Positions 1 through 8,718 of a DNA stretch of 64,000 nucleotides are shown piece by piece. A program made the position numbers and the translations under genes. Positions within the stretch are counted from its first letter, which is position 1; the number at the start of each line of letters is the position of its first letter. A model generated the notes under the pieces. The model did no database searches. It saw only the letters and a list, made by a program, of their open reading frames with translations, and was not told the origin of the DNA. The stretch comes from Chersky-840 sp963848335 (lineage in GTDB: Bacteria; Actinomycetota; Acidimicrobiia; Acidimicrobiales; UBA8190): NCBI GenBank assembly GCA_963848335.1, contig CAWKDD010000001.1:1116001-1180000 (forward strand). Reading direction: 5' to 3'.

Positions 1-927
1 CGCGGCGGACTCCAGCACGGGCAGCCCGAAGCCCTCGGCGAGCGACGGCATCACCGTCACCAGGGCCCGCCGGTAGCAGGCCCGCAGCAGCTCGTCCCCG
101 ACCGCGCCGGCGAGGACGAGCCTTCCGGTCATCCCCGCGCTCGAGGCCGCCTGGGCCAGGCGTTGCTCCCACTGCTCGGTCAACTCTCCGACCACCAGGA
201 GCCGGAGGTCGAAGCCCGCCTGCACCAACAGGCCCACGGCCGAGATGAGCCGCTCGGTGCCCTTGCGGATGTCGCTCCCCCCGACGGTCAGCACGAAGGG
301 ACGGTCCTCGAGCTCTCCCAGGTACCAACGGAAGTGCTCGTTGTCGGTGTCGTCGGCCGGTGTGAAGAACGGGGACACGCCGCATCCGACGTTCACGACC
401 TTGTCGGGGTCGCACCCGAGCAGCTCGACGGCCTCCGAGCGCGTGTACTCGGAGTCCGCCAGCACCAAGTCGGACGAGGCCACCCAGGCGGCGCGCGCCC
501 GGTACCGGTCGACGTGTGCCGGAGTGGGGAGATACCGGTGCGGGGCGCGTAGAGGGATGAGATCGTGCAGCGTCACCACCCGCGGCAGACCCAGGCTCTC
601 CCAGTGCGGGGCGATGACGAGCCCCGAAGGGTCGAGGGGCCCGCAGTGGAGGAACGGCGCCGGGACGTGGCGCGCCAGCAGGCCGCCCTCGGCGACGAGG
701 GCGCGCATGGAGGCGGCGCAGTCCCACTGCACCCGACCCGCCGTGGCCAGCTCGGGCGGGAGCCCGAGGGGCGGGGGCAGTTCGGGGGCGAGGAGGCCGG
801 CCGCCAGGCGCTCGATGCGGTCGAGGGCGCCGCTCATGGCCGCCACGTAGCGGCCGATCCCCCGATCGGCGATGCCGTCGGTCTGCAGCGCCTGCAGGTC
901 GACGGCGAGCCGGATTCTCGCCGTCAA
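1..927 (-). CDS. GT4-family glycosyltransferase, 3' end outside window
   Basis: This is the first 309 residues of a glycosyltransferase that runs off the left edge. It should transfer a nucleotide-activated sugar in the cytoplasm during surface polysaccharide assembly; donor and acceptor cannot be told. The N-terminus carries the R-G-I-G-R-Y motif seen in many GT4 enzymes. The middle has a VTLHDLIPL strand-loop and a DSEYTRSEAV segment, and near residues 298-306 there is the E-x7-E motif (EGFGLPVLE) that contacts the sugar nucleotide. The start is TTG at 927, with AGGA about six bases upstream; it overlaps the stop of the preceding small gene (TTGA), so the two are translationally coupled. 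Family is confident; substrate unknown. Confidence 0.88.
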   Translation of the reverse strand, partial: MTARIRLAVDLQALQTDGIADRGIGRYVAAMSGALDRIERLAAGLLAPELPPPLGLPPELATAGRVQWDCAASMRALVAEGGLLARHVPAPFLHCGPLDPSGLVIAPHWESLGLPRVVTLHDLIPLRAPHRYLPTPAHVDRYRARAAWVASSDLVLADSEYTRSEAVELLGCDPDKVVNVGCGVSPFFTPADDTDNEHFRWYLGELEDRPFVLTVGGSDIRKGTERLISAVGLLVQAGFDLRLLVVGELTEQWEQRLAQAASSAGMTGRLVLAGAVGDELLRACYRRALVTVMPSLAEGFGLPVLESAA

Positions 928-1217
928 GCGTCGTCCTGAGATGTCGCCCCGAGCAAGTGCTCGATGGCTTCGATCCGTCTCGTGAGTCGCGCTTCGGACT
1001 CGGCGGTGCCATGGGAGTACTCGATCGACGCCGCCGCCCGCGCCGCGGTGATCTCCACCGTGCTCTGCACGTCTCCCAGCTGGCGCTCCAGGGTGACCAG
1101 CGTGTCCAGTCGGGCGTCGAGAGCGTCGAGACGGGCGTGGAGTTGTGCGAAGGCTCGCCGCTCGATCCAGCCCTGAGCACGCTGCAAGAAGCGTTTCACC
1201 GATCGTAGGATTGCCAC
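924..1217 (-). CDS. Small coiled-coil hypothetical protein
   Basis: A 97-residue protein with no recognised family. Residues about 25-50 form a heptad-rich helix (HARLDALDARLDTLVTLERQ) and a second helical stretch follows, so it is probably an all-helical coiled coil. There is no signal peptide or membrane segment. It lies directly upstream of the truncated glycosyltransferase and its stop overlaps that gene's TTG start, so the pair is co-transcribed. A structural or partner role in the glycan enzyme set is possible, but this is inference only. High coding-type GC at third positions supports a real gene. Confidence 0.6.
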   Translation of the reverse strand: MAILRSVKRFLQRAQGWIERRAFAQLHARLDALDARLDTLVTLERQLGDVQSTVEITAARAAASIEYSHGTAESEARLTRRIEAIEHLLGATSQDDA

Positions 1218-1278
1218 TGCGCCGAGCGAGCGTCAAGCGACGCCACGCCGGTGACCGATCGTCGAGCCCGACCCGGGG

Positions 1279-2493
1279 TCATCGGAGCTCGAGGGCGGCC
1301 CGGTCGGGAGCCCGGCGCGCCCCGTCGAGCCAGGCGAGGAGGGGCCGGGCTGCCGTCGGCCACTGAAACTGGGCCAGCGTGGGCGCGAAATCCGCCCCGG
1401 GCAGGCCTTCGGTCACGAGGCGGGCCAATGCTTCGGCGATGGCGTCGACGTCGCCGGGCGCCACGGTGATGCCGAGACCCCGAGCCGCCACGAGGTCACC
1501 GAGGGCGTCACCACCGGTGAGGATCATCGGTCGGCGGGCCCACATGTAGTCGAGGATCCGGGTGCGGAACGAAAAACGGGTCTCCAGGTTGTCGAGGTGG
1601 ATGCTGACCGCGACATCGGCATCGAGGAGGTAGCTGCCCCAGGCGTGATAGGGGATCCAACGGTCGTTGAAGAAGACGGAGGTCCCGGTGAGCGCGAGCT
1701 CGTCGCTCACGCGCCGCAGCTCGAGCGCTCTGTCCATCTCGGCGATGGCCGGGTTGGGGTTGGCCATGCCGAGGAAGACGAGCCGGAGGTCGGGGACCAC
1801 GGCCCGCACCCGGTCCACGGCCCGCACGAGCGAGACGGGGTCGAACCAGTCATAGACACCGCCGCCCCAGACGACGACGGGGTCCGACATCCCGATGCCC
1901 GGGAAGTGCCGACGGAGCACGGGACCGTCGGGTACCGGTGGGTCGGGGGGGAGGCCGAAGGGCACCACGTCGACGAGGCGACGCAGCGTGGGGTCGTCGT
2001 CGTAGGTGGCGGGGTTGACGCGACCGGCGTAGGAGAGCGCACCGAGCCAGAAGTCGCGCTGCCGTTCACTGGCGCACAGGAAGAAGTCCCCTCGTGCCAG
2101 GTCGTCGTTGATCACCGAGACCTGGTGGGCGACATCCCGCTCGTACTCCGCGTCGCCCCGCCCGCCACGTTCGAGGTTCTCGAGATGTGTGGGGATGTAC
2201 ATGTCGATGACGAGCGGCACACGGCTCGACGCCACCTCGGGATGGCGACGCACCACGCTGGTCGGCGCGAACACCACGTCGGACTCCTGCACCAGCGTGG
2301 CCAGACCGGCGCCGTCGCCGGCCACCGAGCACACCCGCATGGCGTCGTGGCGGCGGGTCGCCTCCACCGTGGCGGCCAGGGTCACGTCGAAACGGGAAGA
2401 CAGCACCTGGGCGAGGTGCCAGGCACGGATGGCCGGGCCCGCCATGGCGTCGGTCAACGGGTCGAAGGTGAGGACGAGAACGCGCGTTCGCAT
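1279..2493 (-). CDS. GT4-like glycosyltransferase, paralogue A
   Basis: A 404-residue glycosyltransferase. The N-terminal Rossmann half begins MRTRVLVLTFDPLTDAMAGP, and the C-terminal half has the donor-binding segment RTRILDYMWARRPMILTGGD. The ATG at 2493 is preferred over an upstream one at 2529 because the first beta strand starts there. It is about as long as its divergent neighbour and shares with it the blocks F-F-x-C-A-S, Q-R-D-x-W-L-G, G-R-V-N-P-A-T-Y and V-V-P-F-G-L-P, so the two are clear paralogues. The classical E-x7-E motif is replaced by R-F-S-F-R-T-R. Likely role: cytoplasmic sugar transfer for surface glycan; exact reaction unknown. Confidence 0.82.
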   Translation of the reverse strand: MRTRVLVLTFDPLTDAMAGPAIRAWHLAQVLSSRFDVTLAATVEATRRHDAMRVCSVAGDGAGLATLVQESDVVFAPTSVVRRHPEVASSRVPLVIDMYIPTHLENLERGGRGDAEYERDVAHQVSVINDDLARGDFFLCASERQRDFWLGALSYAGRVNPATYDDDPTLRRLVDVVPFGLPPDPPVPDGPVLRRHFPGIGMSDPVVVWGGGVYDWFDPVSLVRAVDRVRAVVPDLRLVFLGMANPNPAIAEMDRALELRRVSDELALTGTSVFFNDRWIPYHAWGSYLLDADVAVSIHLDNLETRFSFRTRILDYMWARRPMILTGGDALGDLVAARGLGITVAPGDVDAIAEALARLVTEGLPGADFAPTLAQFQWPTAARPLLAWLDGARRAPDRAALELR

Positions 2494-2622
2494 CAGGGAC
2501 GGAATCGGTGCGCGACCGCGGCGCACCACGACCGTTGACGCGCTGCACCAGTGGTGCGCTCGTTAGGCTCGCCCCATGACGAGGAGCGGTGCGCGCACGG
2601 CGACCGGGTGGACACCGAGGCG

Positions 2623-4044
2623 ATGATAGTCGGCTCGTCCCAGCGCGCTCGGCGTGTGGTGGTGATCACCGACGACGTGCTCAGCGCGAAGATGGCCGGT
2701 CCTGCCATCCGGGCCTGGAACTTCGCGCACGCGCTGGCGGCGGGCTGCGACGTCGTGCTGGCCACGACATCGGAGCTGTGCGAGGTGACGTCGCCGCGCT
2801 TCTCGGTCGAGTCCGCCGACCGGGAGCGCTTCGCGGAGCTCGAACGTTGGTGCGACGTCGCTATCGTGCAGGGGTATCTCCTCCACAACGTCCCGGGGTT
2901 CCGCGGGTCGGAGAAGGTCATGCTCTTCGACCTCTACGACCCCTTGCACCTCGAGGCGCTGGTGCTGACCCGTGACGACCCCGAGCCCGAGCGCTCGGTC
3001 AACGTGGCCAACACCGTGGCCACGCTCGAAGAGCAGCTGTCCCGTGGCGACTTCTTCGTGTGCGCCAGCGACAAGCAACGAGACCTCTGGCTCGGGTTCC
3101 TGGCCGCGCTGGGACGGGTCAACCCCGCCACCTACGGCGCCGACCCCACGCTGCGTTCCCTCATCGACGTGGTGCCCTTCGGCCTGCCCGACGACGCGCC
3201 GGTGCACACACACCCGTGCCTGCGCGGGGTCGTCCCCGGTATCGGACCCCACGACGACGTGGTGATCTGGGGGGGCGGCCTCTACGACTGGTTCGACCCT
3301 GTGACCCTCATCCGCGCCGTCGACAAGGTCCGGCTCGTCCGGCCTCGCCTGCGCCTGTACTTCCTCGGCATGCGTCATCCCAAGCCCGACATCGTGGAGG
3401 CCGCCGTCGCCACCGAGGCCCGTCGCCTGGCCGGCACACTGGGACTCACGGGGACACACGTGTTCTTCAACGAGGGCTGGGTGGCCTACGACGACCGTCA
3501 GAACTACCTGCTCGAAGCGGACGTGGGTGTGAGCCTGCACTTCGAGCACCTCGAGACGGCGTACTCGTTCCGCACCCGCATGCTCGACTACCTGTGGGCC
3601 GGGCTCCCCGTGGTCGCCACCGCCGGCGACGGCTTCGCCGACATCATCGCCACCGAAGGGATCGGGACCGTGGTCGGGGGCGGGGACGTGGAGGCCGTGG
3701 CCCGGGCCCTCACCGACCTGCTGGGCGATGGGCGCGCCCGTGCCGCCTGTGGGGAGCGCAGCGCGGCGGTGGCGGCGAGGTTCCGGTGGTCGGTCCTGCT
3801 CGAACCACTGGTGGCGTTCTGCGCCGATCCCCGTCGCGCCCCGGACCTCCCTATGTGGCGGGCCGTTGACCGGGGCTCGCCGGTCCCCCCCACCGCCTCG
3901 GCGCCGGTGCTTCCCGAGGACTCCGGGCCCGCCATGCTCGGGCGCGCGGCGCGGCTGTATCGCCAGGGTGGGGTGCCGGCCGTGGCCCGAGGTGCCGGCC
4001 GGTTCCTTCGCAGGCCGCTCCACCAGGTGTTTCGCCCCCGATAA
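2623..4044 (+). CDS. GT4-like glycosyltransferase, paralogue B
   Basis: A glycosyltransferase of about 473 residues, divergently transcribed from paralogue A. The same blocks are present: GPAIRAWNFAHAL at the N-terminus, ASDKQRDLWLGFLAALGRVN in the middle, VVIWGGGLYDWFDPVTLIRA, and RTRMLDYLWAGLPVVATAGD at the donor site. It has an extra 60-70 residue basic C-terminal tail ending in R-P-R that paralogue A lacks. The start at ATG 2623 is chosen because the first beta strand (RRVVVITDDV) follows at once; the frame is open from 2551. It is followed 61 bases later by the repeat-protein gene on the same strand, so they may be co-transcribed. Sugar and acceptor are unknown. Confidence 0.82.
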   Translation: MIVGSSQRARRVVVITDDVLSAKMAGPAIRAWNFAHALAAGCDVVLATTSELCEVTSPRFSVESADRERFAELERWCDVAIVQGYLLHNVPGFRGSEKVMLFDLYDPLHLEALVLTRDDPEPERSVNVANTVATLEEQLSRGDFFVCASDKQRDLWLGFLAALGRVNPATYGADPTLRSLIDVVPFGLPDDAPVHTHPCLRGVVPGIGPHDDVVIWGGGLYDWFDPVTLIRAVDKVRLVRPRLRLYFLGMRHPKPDIVEAAVATEARRLAGTLGLTGTHVFFNEGWVAYDDRQNYLLEADVGVSLHFEHLETAYSFRTRMLDYLWAGLPVVATAGDGFADIIATEGIGTVVGGGDVEAVARALTDLLGDGRARAACGERSAAVAARFRWSVLLEPLVAFCADPRRAPDLPMWRAVDRGSPVPPTASAPVLPEDSGPAMLGRAARLYRQGGVPAVARGAGRFLRRPLHQVFRPR

Positions 4045-4105
4045 AGGTTGGGGCGGGGCCTGTCGATGGAACAGGGTCGACAGGGGGAAGGTGGCATCGG
4101 TGGAC

Positions 4106-6448
4106 ATGTCCCGCATCAGGCGCCGGCGCGCCCCGGCGCCCGCCCCGGTCCCGGCAGCGATGCCCGGTGACCGGCAGCACCCGAGAAGCGACCGTCCTGG
4201 CCGTGGTCGGAGACGGCTGAGCCGCATGGTCCTCGGCATGGCGGTGGGAACCGGTGCGCTGTGGGGAGCGGCCCCGACCGGTGCCCAGGCGGTGGAGCCG
4301 CACGCCGTCTCCTTCACCTTGGACTGGACCCAGGTCCTCAACGACGCGGGCGGGCCGATCGCGTTGTCGTCGCCCAACGTGGCCACGCTCGCCGGGGGCT
4401 CGGCCGTGGTGGTGGGCGATCGCGCCGGCCACGTCTACGCCTTCAATCTCGCCTCGGGCAACGCTGTCCCGGGCTGGCCGGTGAGCACGGGCGGCGTTCC
4501 CGTGGACTCCACGCCCTCGGTGTCCGACACCACCGGGAACGGGCTCGACTCGGTCTTCGTCGGGGAGGGCAACGCGGCGACGCCCACCGAAGGGGGATAC
4601 CTGGGCATCACCCCGCAGGGGACGACCCAGTGGTTCACCGGGGTGCAGAACCCGTCGACCGACACCGCACCGGCCCACGCCGTGCAGGCGTCGATGGCGG
4701 TCGGGGATCTCAACGGCGCCACCGACGTGGTGGCGGGCTCGCTCGGTGAGGTAGGTGAGGCCATGAACGCGGCCGACGGAGGCATGCTGCCCGGGTTCCC
4801 GTGGTTCCAGGCGGACAGCAACTTCACCTCGCCCGCTTTGGGCGACGTCGAAGGCAACGGCCGGACCGACATCGTCGAAGGCGGCGACTCCTCCCCGGGA
4901 ACGGCCTACGGGACGACCTACACCCAAGGCGGCCACCTCCGGGTGCTGAGCCCGACGGGCAACGAGGGGACGGGGAATCCCGCCGGCGGTCTGGTGTGCG
5001 AGACCAACACGGACCAGACCGTGCAGTCCTCGCCCGCGCTCGGTGAGTTCGGGGGAAGTGTGGGGATCGTCTTCGGCACCGGCGCCACCTTCGCCGGCGC
5101 CAGCACCACCAACGACATCATCGAGGTCGACGCCCACTGCAATCCCCGGTGGATCGAGAAGCTCGATGGCACCACCACCAGCAGCCCCGCTCTCGCCGAC
5201 ATCCTGGGCAACGGCCAGCTCGACGTGCTCGAGGGCACCCGGGTCGGCTCGACCGGATCGATCTGGGCCCTCAACGGGGTCACCGGAGCCACCATCTGGC
5301 ACTCGGCCACCGCCGGACAGGTCATCGGCTCTCCTGTCACCGCCGATCTGACCGGTGGCGGGTACCAGGACGTGATCGTGCCGACGACGGCGGGCGTCGA
5401 GATCTTCGACGGCAAGTCCGGCACGATGATCGCCACGTTGGGCGAGAACGACGCACTGGCCTTCCAGAACTCCCCGCTGGTCACCGACGACCCCAACGGC
5501 ACCATCGGGATCACCATCGCGGGGTACAACCCGAGCAACCAGGGCGAGGTCGAGCACTACGAGGTGAGCGAGGCGCGCGGCTCCACCGTCGACGAGACCG
5601 GCGCATGGCCCGTGTTCCACCACGACCCGCAGCTGACGGGGAACGCCGGGCTGCCCGCGCCGGTGGTCGAGGTGCCCTGCAACACGCCCAGGGGCGGCCC
5701 GGTGGGCTACGAGATGACGGCGTCCGACGGTGGGCTCTTCAACTACGGGAACCTGCCCTTCTGCGGCTCGACGGGCAACCTTCAGCTGACCAAACCCGTG
5801 GTGGGCATGGCCGTGACCCCCGACGGCGGGGGGTACTGGCTGGTGGCGTCGGACGGCGGGGTCTTCGCCTTCGGCGACGCCGCCTTCCACGGGTCGGCCG
5901 GGAATCTCGTGCTGACCAAACCCGTGGTGGGCATGGCGGCCACCCCCGACGGCGGGGGGTACTGGCTGGTGGCGTCGGACGGCGGGGTCTTCGCCTACGG
6001 CGACGCCGCCTTCCACGGCTCGGCGGGCAACCTCCATCTCACCAAACCCGTGGTGGGCATGGCGGCCACCCCCGACGGCGGGGGGTACTGGCTGGTGGCG
6101 TCGGACGGCGGGGTCTTCTCCTACGGCGACGCCACCTTCCACGGCTCGGCGGGGGCCATCCGGCTGACCAAGCCCGTGGTGGGCATGGCGGTGGATTCCC
6201 AGACCGGGGGGTACTGGCTGGTGGCGTCGGACGGCGGCATCTTCTCGTACGGCGCGCCCTTCGAGGGCTCGGCGGGAAACCTGCGTCTGGTCAAGCCCGT
6301 GGTCGGGATGATGGCCACCAAGAGCGGCGGCGGCTACCGGCTGGCGGCGGCCGACGGCGGCATCTTCTCCTACGGGTTGGCCCCGTTCTACGGGTCGGCC
6401 GGCGGGCTCCCCCTGGTGCAACCGGTGGTCGGAGTGGCCGGCTTCTGA
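4106..6448 (+). CDS. Exported FG-GAP/VCBS-like protein with C-terminal 42-residue repeats
   Basis: A 780-residue exported protein. It starts with a long basic n-region (RIRRRRAP) and, after about 40 residues, a hydrophobic signal core ending A-Q-A. The next roughly 450 residues repeat motifs of the form S-P-x-L-G-D-x-x-G-N-G, typical of FG-GAP/VCBS/PQQ-like beta-propeller blades. The last roughly 250 residues are six copies of a 42-residue repeat with core G-Y-W-L-V-A-S-D-G-G-V-F. The ATG at 4106 is one choice; GTG at 4100 or 4091 is possible since the purine-rich SD-like tract is at 4082-4090. It sits among glycosyltransferases, so it may be a glycosylated surface protein; ligand unknown. 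Confidence 0.85.
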   Translation: MSRIRRRRAPAPAPVPAAMPGDRQHPRSDRPGRGRRRLSRMVLGMAVGTGALWGAAPTGAQAVEPHAVSFTLDWTQVLNDAGGPIALSSPNVATLAGGSAVVVGDRAGHVYAFNLASGNAVPGWPVSTGGVPVDSTPSVSDTTGNGLDSVFVGEGNAATPTEGGYLGITPQGTTQWFTGVQNPSTDTAPAHAVQASMAVGDLNGATDVVAGSLGEVGEAMNAADGGMLPGFPWFQADSNFTSPALGDVEGNGRTDIVEGGDSSPGTAYGTTYTQGGHLRVLSPTGNEGTGNPAGGLVCETNTDQTVQSSPALGEFGGSVGIVFGTGATFAGASTTNDIIEVDAHCNPRWIEKLDGTTTSSPALADILGNGQLDVLEGTRVGSTGSIWALNGVTGATIWHSATAGQVIGSPVTADLTGGGYQDVIVPTTAGVEIFDGKSGTMIATLGENDALAFQNSPLVTDDPNGTIGITIAGYNPSNQGEVEHYEVSEARGSTVDETGAWPVFHHDPQLTGNAGLPAPVVEVPCNTPRGGPVGYEMTASDGGLFNYGNLPFCGSTGNLQLTKPVVGMAVTPDGGGYWLVASDGGVFAFGDAAFHGSAGNLVLTKPVVGMAATPDGGGYWLVASDGGVFAYGDAAFHGSAGNLHLTKPVVGMAATPDGGGYWLVASDGGVFSYGDATFHGSAGAIRLTKPVVGMAVDSQTGGYWLVASDGGIFSYGAPFEGSAGNLRLVKPVVGMMATKSGGGYRLAAADGGIFSYGLAPFYGSAGGLPLVQPVVGVAGF
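5705..6445 (+). repeat. Six tandem 42-residue (126-bp) coding repeats
   Basis: Six tandem units, the middle ones nearly identical in DNA and the first and last diverged. Each encodes G-Y-W-L-V-A-S-D-G-G-V-F, then a G-D-A-A-F-H-G-S-A-G-N turn, then K-P-V-V-G-M-A-x-T-P-D-G-G. The pattern suggests beta-propeller blades. The same unit recurs at 11093-11848. Confidence 0.9.
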
Positions 6449-6452
6449 CCCG

Positions 6453-7646
6453 TCAGGCGCGCCCCGCCTCGTGGCGCGCCCGCACCGCGCCCAGGAAGGC
6501 GGCGTAGCGCCCGATGAGATCGGGCCACTGGTAGTAGCGCGCCACATAGGCGCAGCCCCGGGCGCCGAGGAGCGTCCGCAGACCGGCGTCGGCGCACAGG
6601 CGTTCGAGGACGACCTCGAATTCCCGGTACGAGCCGAACCACAGTCCTCCGCCCGATCGCTCGCAGTGCTCGCGGGTGGGGTCGCAGGTGGCGTTCACCA
6701 TCACCGGCACCGATCGCTCCCAGGCCTCGAGCACCACCAAGGAGAACGACTCCAGGGCTGAAGGCGAGATCGAGACCATGGCGTCGCGCACGATGTCCCA
6801 CTTGTCGGCCTCGCTGACCGTGCCGGTCAGCACGATGTCCCGGTGCTCGGGGATCGACGCCGCCACCGGACCCACCAGCGCCAGGGCCAGCGGCCCGGGG
6901 TGACGCTGCTTGTAGGTGCGGAAGAACTGGGCCAGCATGGCCGAGCCCTTGTGCTCGTCCACCCGCCCCACGCTCACGACGTAGGGCCGATCCCCCAGGC
7001 CGAGGATCTCGCCGCCCGGCCGCCCCCCTTCGACCACGGCGGACACACCCAGACCGAGCACGATCTGGGGGATCTGCGCCACCTGGTGGAGGCGTTGCAC
7101 GAGCCGGCGCTCGGCCCCGGTGTGGTAGCAGATGGCATCGGCCTCCGAGAACGTGGCCTCGAAGACCTCGAGGTACAGCGCGGGCTCGTCGTGGGCGGCG
7201 GGGTGCAGGACCCGCGGCGCCGTGACGGCATCCATGCCCTTCACCGTCGGGTAGTAGAGGTAGGGGTAGAAGGCGACCACGTCCGCGTCGCTCTCGCCCA
7301 GGGCGCCGACGAGGTCGGGCGTGACCGGACCGTTGAGCTCGACCCACCGACGCGACTCCTCGAGGCTCGCTTCGGCTGGAGCCATCCTCAACCGGGCGTC
7401 GAGCTCGTAGAACTCCGGTACCCGCCCCGCGCTCGACGCGAAGCGGTGGACCGTGACCCCGTTGAGGACGCTGTCGCCGGCGGGGAGGACGTCGTCCCAG
7501 GTGATGTGGTCGAGCGCGCCGGTGGTGAAGACCTCGACCTGCCAACGGCACTCCGCCACCAGATGCTCGGCCAGTTGTCGGGCGGCCGACTCGGCGCCGC
7601 CCATCACCTCGAGCCCGTAACGGGGGGTGACGAAGGCGACCTTCAT
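6453..7646 (-). CDS. GT4-family glycosyltransferase
   Basis: A 397-residue glycosyltransferase. It opens with MKVAFVTPRYGLEVMGGAES, the usual GT4 acceptor-side glycine loop (G-G-A-E). It then has the mid-protein YVVSVGRVDEHKGSAMLAQF strand-loop and, in the C-terminal half, SPSALESFSLVVLEAWERSV, which carries the E-x7-E donor motif. The frame is complete and of normal family length. It ends four bases after the convergent repeat-protein gene, so the two are tail to tail. It lies just downstream of the two methyltransferases on the same strand and is probably in their operon. Donor sugar is not predictable. Confidence 0.9.
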   Translation of the reverse strand: MKVAFVTPRYGLEVMGGAESAARQLAEHLVAECRWQVEVFTTGALDHITWDDVLPAGDSVLNGVTVHRFASSAGRVPEFYELDARLRMAPAEASLEESRRWVELNGPVTPDLVGALGESDADVVAFYPYLYYPTVKGMDAVTAPRVLHPAAHDEPALYLEVFEATFSEADAICYHTGAERRLVQRLHQVAQIPQIVLGLGVSAVVEGGRPGGEILGLGDRPYVVSVGRVDEHKGSAMLAQFFRTYKQRHPGPLALALVGPVAASIPEHRDIVLTGTVSEADKWDIVRDAMVSISPSALESFSLVVLEAWERSVPVMVNATCDPTREHCERSGGGLWFGSYREFEVVLERLCADAGLRTLLGARGCAYVARYYQWPDLIGRYAAFLGAVRARHEAGRA

Positions 7647-7674
7647 GGGTGGCGTCGCCGAAGCCGTCGCCGGC

Positions 7675-8718
7675 TCACGCGGGGTCGGCGACGGCGACGG
7701 CGCGCAGGCGGCCGGTCACGAGGTAGTCGCGTCCTTCGGGTCCCTCGGCGACGGTGGCGTCGAGGCCCAGGCCGTCGAGGAGGCGCGGCCAGGTCCCGGG
7801 CCGGTAGGGCCGGGCCGGGACCATGTCGGCCTCGAGGGGCGCGTCGTCACCGGCCCAGCTGGCCGGGCTGAGCGAGTGGACGAACAGCTCTCCGGACGGG
7901 ACCAGACAGCGCACGACCTCTTCGAGCAGCTTCACGCGCTCGCCTTGGCCCGAGCCTTCGACGACCCCCGACAACACCACGGCGTGCAGGGATCCCGAGG
8001 CGACGGCCCCGACATGCTCGGAGAGGTCCTCGACGCGCAGGTCCGCAGCGTCGAGCTCGTGGGACAGGGCCCGGCGCCGGGGATCGACCCCGTAGGCGTC
8101 CACACCCCGGTCGGCGAGGGCGGCCACGAGCCATCCGTCTCCGCATGCGGCGTGCAGGACGCGACCGGGCCGGCCGGCGAGGTCGTCGGCGACCGCCTGC
8201 ACCCACCATGCGCCGGGGTTGTGCGCCCAGGGGACCTCGACGATGACCGACGTCGCCACCGGGATGGCGTCCACCTTGCGGCGCAGGTCGGTCACCTGGA
8301 CGTCGAGCACGTGCAGGGCACGACTGACGGCGGTGGCGAACTCGCTCACCTGGTGCGTGACGTAGCGCAGGTACCACAGGCTCAGCGACCGCAGGCCGCG
8401 CTTGACCGCCGCACCCCCCGGCCGACGGGAGTCCACGGGGACCACGGGGTCGATGAACACCGACGCGTCGACGAGCCGGAGCATGTCGCGCAGGGCCGCG
8501 CCGCGGCCGCCGAGGGGGGAGTGCCGCAGGAATTGCTGGTCCAGCTCCCGCTCGACGTCGAGAGGCACGTCGCCCGACACCCGCCGTCTGCGCACCTCGT
8601 CGTCGATCTCGCGCCGCACCTCCTCGACGTAGCGGAGCGCGGCGTCCTCGTCCTCGAGGTCCGATGGACCAGTGACCGAGGGCGTCGGGTCGTCACCGGG
8701 CACGACGTCCCCCTTCAT
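7675..8718 (-). CDS. SAM-dependent methyltransferase with N-terminal helical region
   Basis: A 347-residue protein. The C-terminal part has a class I methyltransferase fold: VLHAACGDGWLVAALADRG is the SAM-binding glycine motif I, followed by VDAYGVDPRR with the acidic residue after strand 2. The N-terminal roughly 150 residues are charged and helical, similar to regions that precede methyltransferase domains in O-antigen and glycan clusters. The start is ATG 8718, in an ATGA overlap with the stop of the upstream methyltransferase gene, which shows coupling. Likely role is methylation of a surface sugar or cap; substrate unknown. Confidence 0.85.
   Translation of the reverse strand: MKGDVVPGDDPTPSVTGPSDLEDEDAALRYVEEVRREIDDEVRRRRVSGDVPLDVERELDQQFLRHSPLGGRGAALRDMLRLVDASVFIDPVVPVDSRRPGGAAVKRGLRSLSLWYLRYVTHQVSEFATAVSRALHVLDVQVTDLRRKVDAIPVATSVIVEVPWAHNPGAWWVQAVADDLAGRPGRVLHAACGDGWLVAALADRGVDAYGVDPRRRALSHELDAADLRVEDLSEHVGAVASGSLHAVVLSGVVEGSGQGERVKLLEEVVRCLVPSGELFVHSLSPASWAGDDAPLEADMVPARPYRPGTWPRLLDGLGLDATVAEGPEGRDYLVTGRLRAVAVADPA

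Noticed and set aside
5705..6445. Tandem 126-bp repeats as a possible CRISPR or satellite
   Set aside because: Units have no unique spacers and are in frame within a gene; they encode protein repeats. No CRISPR array was seen in the window.
2563..6547. Long minus-strand frames (607 and 898 codons) opposite paralogue B and the propeller gene
   Set aside because: Low-complexity His/Arg/Gly-rich products caused by GC-biased third positions; real genes lie on the plus strand.
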